Assembly: GCA_030671095.1 (NCBI GenBank)
Contig: DAOVAK010000116.1
Location: forward strand, 1 to 7,468
From: Deltaproteobacteria bacterium
GTDB taxonomy: Bacteria > Desulfobacterota > DSM-4660 > Desulfatiglandales > HGW-15
Reading direction: 5' to 3'
DNA: 7,468 nt
Shown here piece by piece: positions 5,911 through 7,468 of this stretch (its first letter is position 1; every line of letters starts with the position of its first letter). Both the position numbers and the translations under genes were made by a program. Below the pieces are notes generated by a model. That model was not told the DNA's origin, searched no databases, and saw only the letters and a program-made list of their open reading frames with translations.

Positions 5911-7212
5911 ATGGAGGCAATGACCATTAATCCAAAAGAGAGCAAATTGAGGGTAGCCCCCGAATGGGCCGATGTCTGCTTCACATGCGGAACGTGTGCC
6001 AGTGGCTGCCCGATCACAGGTGTGGACGGCCTGGACCCCAGAAAGGCGATCCGAATGGCCGCTCTGGGACTGGACCAGGAGCTGGTTGATTCCCGCTTCC
6101 CTTGGATATGCACCCTGTGCGGGCGGTGTGAATATGCCTGTCCTCAAGGGGTAGAGCTGCTGAAGACCTTTCGCAGGGCCAGAACCCTGAGAGAAAGGGA
6201 TAAGGTGCCAGGCCCTATCCATAAGGGTGTGGTCATGGATCTGGAGAGGGGGAACAATCTGGGGATCCCAAAGGATGACTTTCTCTTTCTCCTGGCCGAC
6301 CTGGCTAAAGAGATGGATGAGGATGAAGGATTCCCTGGGTTTTATGTCCCGGTGGATAAGAAGGGCGCCAATATGTTGGTGACCGTCAACTCCAAGGAAC
6401 CCTTTGGCGAGCCGGATGACATGAAATTCTGGTGGCGCATCTTTTACTGTGCCAAAGAAGACTGGACCGTTCCTTCGGAGAACTGGGAGGGGGTCAACTG
6501 GGGCCTCTTCTCAGGGGATGATGAGGCCTGGAAGACACTTGTGGGCCGAATTGTGGAGAACATGGAGCGGCTGGAGTGTAAGACGCTCCTGTTGCCCGAA
6601 TGAGGGCACGCCTACTTTGCGACCCGTGTTGGTCTGCAAAATTGGTTCCCGGAAGTATTGGAAAAGTACAAAGTTGTTTCTGTTCACGACCTCCTGAAAG
6701 AATACATTGAAACGGGACGGATCAAGGTTGACAAATCCATCCATGAGGAGCTGACAACCGTACATGATCCCTGTAATTACGGACGTAAAAGTCAAAAGGC
6801 CGTGGGACACGCCTATTTTGAAGAGCCCAGGTGGGTCACCCAGCAGTGTTGTGAAAACTATGTGGAGATGTACCCCAACCGGATGAACAACTTCTGCTGC
6901 GGGGCCGGGGGTGGTGCCTGGGCCATGCCCTATGAGCAAGAGAGGATTTACTACGGCCGGGTGAAGGCAAAACAAATCATGGATACGGGCGCGAAACTGG
7001 TCATTGCCCCTTGCCATAATTGCCGCGATCAGATCATGAAGTCCTTGACCAAAGAATTTGATCTGGGTATTGAGACCAAGTATCTCTGGGAACTGGTGGC
7101 CGATTCCCTGATCGTTGAGCCCTGGAGCGAGGATGAAATCAAGAAGGCCCATGAACTGAGGGATGCCCAGTACGAAAGGGACGGGGTTGATCTGGAGGAG
7201 GAGTGGGGATAG
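5911..7212 (+). CDS. HdrD-like iron-sulfur oxidoreductase, probable selenoprotein (Sec231 at UGA 6601-6603)
   Basis: Read through one in-frame TGA, this is a 433-residue fusion of an HdrC-like and an HdrB-like part, the plan of HdrD, DsrK and TmcB relatives. Residues 23-33 and 67-77 hold two ferredoxin motifs (CFTCGTCASGCP and CTLCGRCEYACP). The central part (about 150-245) is a degenerate first CCG region. Its most conserved stretch reads LLLPE-U-GHAYFATR, with the TGA where relatives, from memory, have Cys. The C-terminal CCG motif is complete: C288 (HDPC), C329-C330 (NFCCGAGGG), C368 and C371 (APCHNC). An extra pair, C313-C314, lies between. No frame change occurs at 6601, no good start follows it, and homology-like sequence continues at once, so a true stop is unlikely. 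Without readthrough the product would lose its catalytic cluster domain. No membrane segment is seen. It probably acts with HdrABC as an extra or alternative terminal subunit; the substrate is unknown. Confidence 0.88.
6616..6640 (+). promoter_or_regulatory. Bacterial SECIS-like hairpin downstream of the UGA codon
   Basis: TTTGC (6616-6620) pairs with GCAAA (6636-6640), and GACC (6621-6624) pairs with GGTC (6631-6634). This leaves one bulged T at 6635 and a six-base loop, CGTGTT (6625-6630). All nine pairs are Watson-Crick. The loop begins 22 bases after the UGA and has G as its second base followed by U. That agrees with the known bacterial SECIS requirements: a short stem, a loop roughly 16-37 bases downstream, and a G among the first two loop bases. 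E. coli fdhF also has a bulged U, but on the 5' side of its stem. The hairpin lies inside the coding sequence and would bind SelB. Confidence 0.82.
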
Positions 7213-7241
7213 AATTTCATAACGTTATAGACGAGCATTGG

Positions 7242-7273
7242 AGAGCCCCGCCTAAACGGGGCTCTTTTATTTT
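7242..7273 (+). terminator. Rho-independent terminator of the hdr cluster
   Basis: A perfect nine-pair stem, AGAGCCCCG (7242-7250) with CGGGGCTCT (7257-7265), encloses a six-base loop. It runs straight into TTTTATTTT. It lies 30 bases after the stop at 7210-7212, so the hdr transcript probably ends here. Confidence 0.93.
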
Positions 7274-7347
7274 GTCTGTTTTTCTAGTAGTCTGTATCTT
7301 GTCACTTTGTGATCGCCTCAGAATCTTCGGTGGAAAGCACCGAGAGT

Positions 7348-7356
7348 TGCTATAAT
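7348..7356 (+). promoter_or_regulatory. Extended -10 promoter
   Basis: TGCTATAAT is a perfect extended -10 element (TGnTATAAT). No good -35 hexamer is found 16-18 bases upstream, which extended -10 promoters can do without. Transcription would begin near 7363. The element lies after the cluster terminator and so would serve whatever follows to the right. Confidence 0.45.
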
Positions 7357-7362
7357 AGTAAA

Positions 7363-7425
7363 GAATCCAGGCCGTGAGGACCTGGCTTTGAGCTACCCCC
7401 AGAGGGGGCTTTTAGGGTCTTTTTT
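7363..7425 (+). ncRNA. Candidate short terminated transcript (small RNA or attenuated leader)
   Basis: From the predicted start near 7363 the RNA would fold a first hairpin, CCAGG (7367-7371) with CCTGG (7381-7385) and a nine-base loop, then reach a terminator-like hairpin within about 60 bases. No open frame of useful size fits inside. It could be a free small RNA or a leader controlling a gene beyond the window edge. I recognise no riboswitch class. Confidence 0.25.
7391..7425 (+). terminator. Possible second intrinsic terminator or attenuator
   Basis: CCCCC (7396-7400) and GGGGG (7404-7408) form a tight C/G stem. An alternative fold adds AGC/GCT pairs (7391-7393 and 7408-7410) around a four-base loop. 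The stem is followed by TTT and, after AGGGTC, by six more T. The break in the T tract makes it weaker than the first terminator. Confidence 0.45.
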
Positions 7426-7468
7426 CATGCGAAAGTCTGCTGGAGTAATGGCCTGCCCTGGCGCGACG

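Noticed and set aside
6601..6603. Frameshift or plain nonsense mutation in the HdrD-like gene
   Set aside because: The frame is identical before and after, no second lesion is present, and the hairpin and the motif both point to Sec. A single-base sequencing error cannot be fully excluded.
6511..7152. 213-residue open frame on the minus strand
   Set aside because: It is the antisense shadow of the HdrD-like gene and shows no domain or start signal.
6658..7212. Independent gene starting at TTG 6658
   Set aside because: No usable ribosome binding site precedes it, it is in frame with the upstream gene, and its domain would lack the start of the fold. Readthrough at the UGA explains it better.
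7427..7468. Start of a new gene at ATG 7427 or in-frame ATG 7448
   Set aside because: The frame is open to the window end, but only 14 codons are visible and the first ATG follows a T tract without a ribosome binding site. Too little to call.

Overview
The window looks like the chromosome of a strictly anaerobic bacterium, most likely a sulfate-reducing or syntrophic member of the former Deltaproteobacteria (Desulfobacterota). This rests on gene content: an FdhB/FrhB-like iron-sulfur subunit, a double-length bacterial HdrA, HdrC, HdrB and a soluble HdrD-like protein, all on the + strand. The taxonomic call is inference. No ribosomal or other marker gene is present.

Layout. Positions 1-378 hold the 3' end of an FdhB/FrhB-like iron-sulfur subunit. 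Positions 379-763 are a gene-free gap with a short GGATTT-type tandem repeat (387-416) and, directly next to it, a ~299-bp element with long imperfect terminal inverted repeats that looks like a MITE (417-715). Positions 764-4192 encode a 1142-residue HdrA with two FAD modules, four ferredoxin-type cluster motifs and a complete response-regulator receiver domain inserted in the first module. After a 105-bp spacer come hdrC (4298-4876) and hdrB (4873-5742), overlapping by four bases. A second gap (5743-5910) carries another inverted-repeat element and a strong ribosome binding site. Positions 5911-7212 encode a 433-residue HdrD-like protein whose frame is interrupted by one TGA at 6601-6603. 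The TGA falls in a PE(C)GHA motif and is followed at a suitable distance by a bacterial SECIS-like hairpin, so I read it as selenocysteine 231. A strong intrinsic terminator (7242-7273) closes the cluster. The last 200 bp hold an extended -10 promoter and a short, apparently terminated transcript.

How the genes work together (inference from the Hdr families). HdrA would be the flavin-based bifurcating or confurcating core. The FdhB-like subunit would connect it to formate, NAD(P)H or another donor. HdrC relays electrons through two 4Fe-4S clusters to HdrB, which has two complete CCG motifs for non-cubane clusters and would reduce a disulfide or similar acceptor. The HdrD-like selenoprotein combines an HdrC-like and an HdrB-like part in one chain and could be an alternative or additional terminal subunit. 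The two most striking points are the receiver domain inside HdrA, which suggests phosphorylation-controlled electron bifurcation, and the Sec codon in the HdrD-like subunit.
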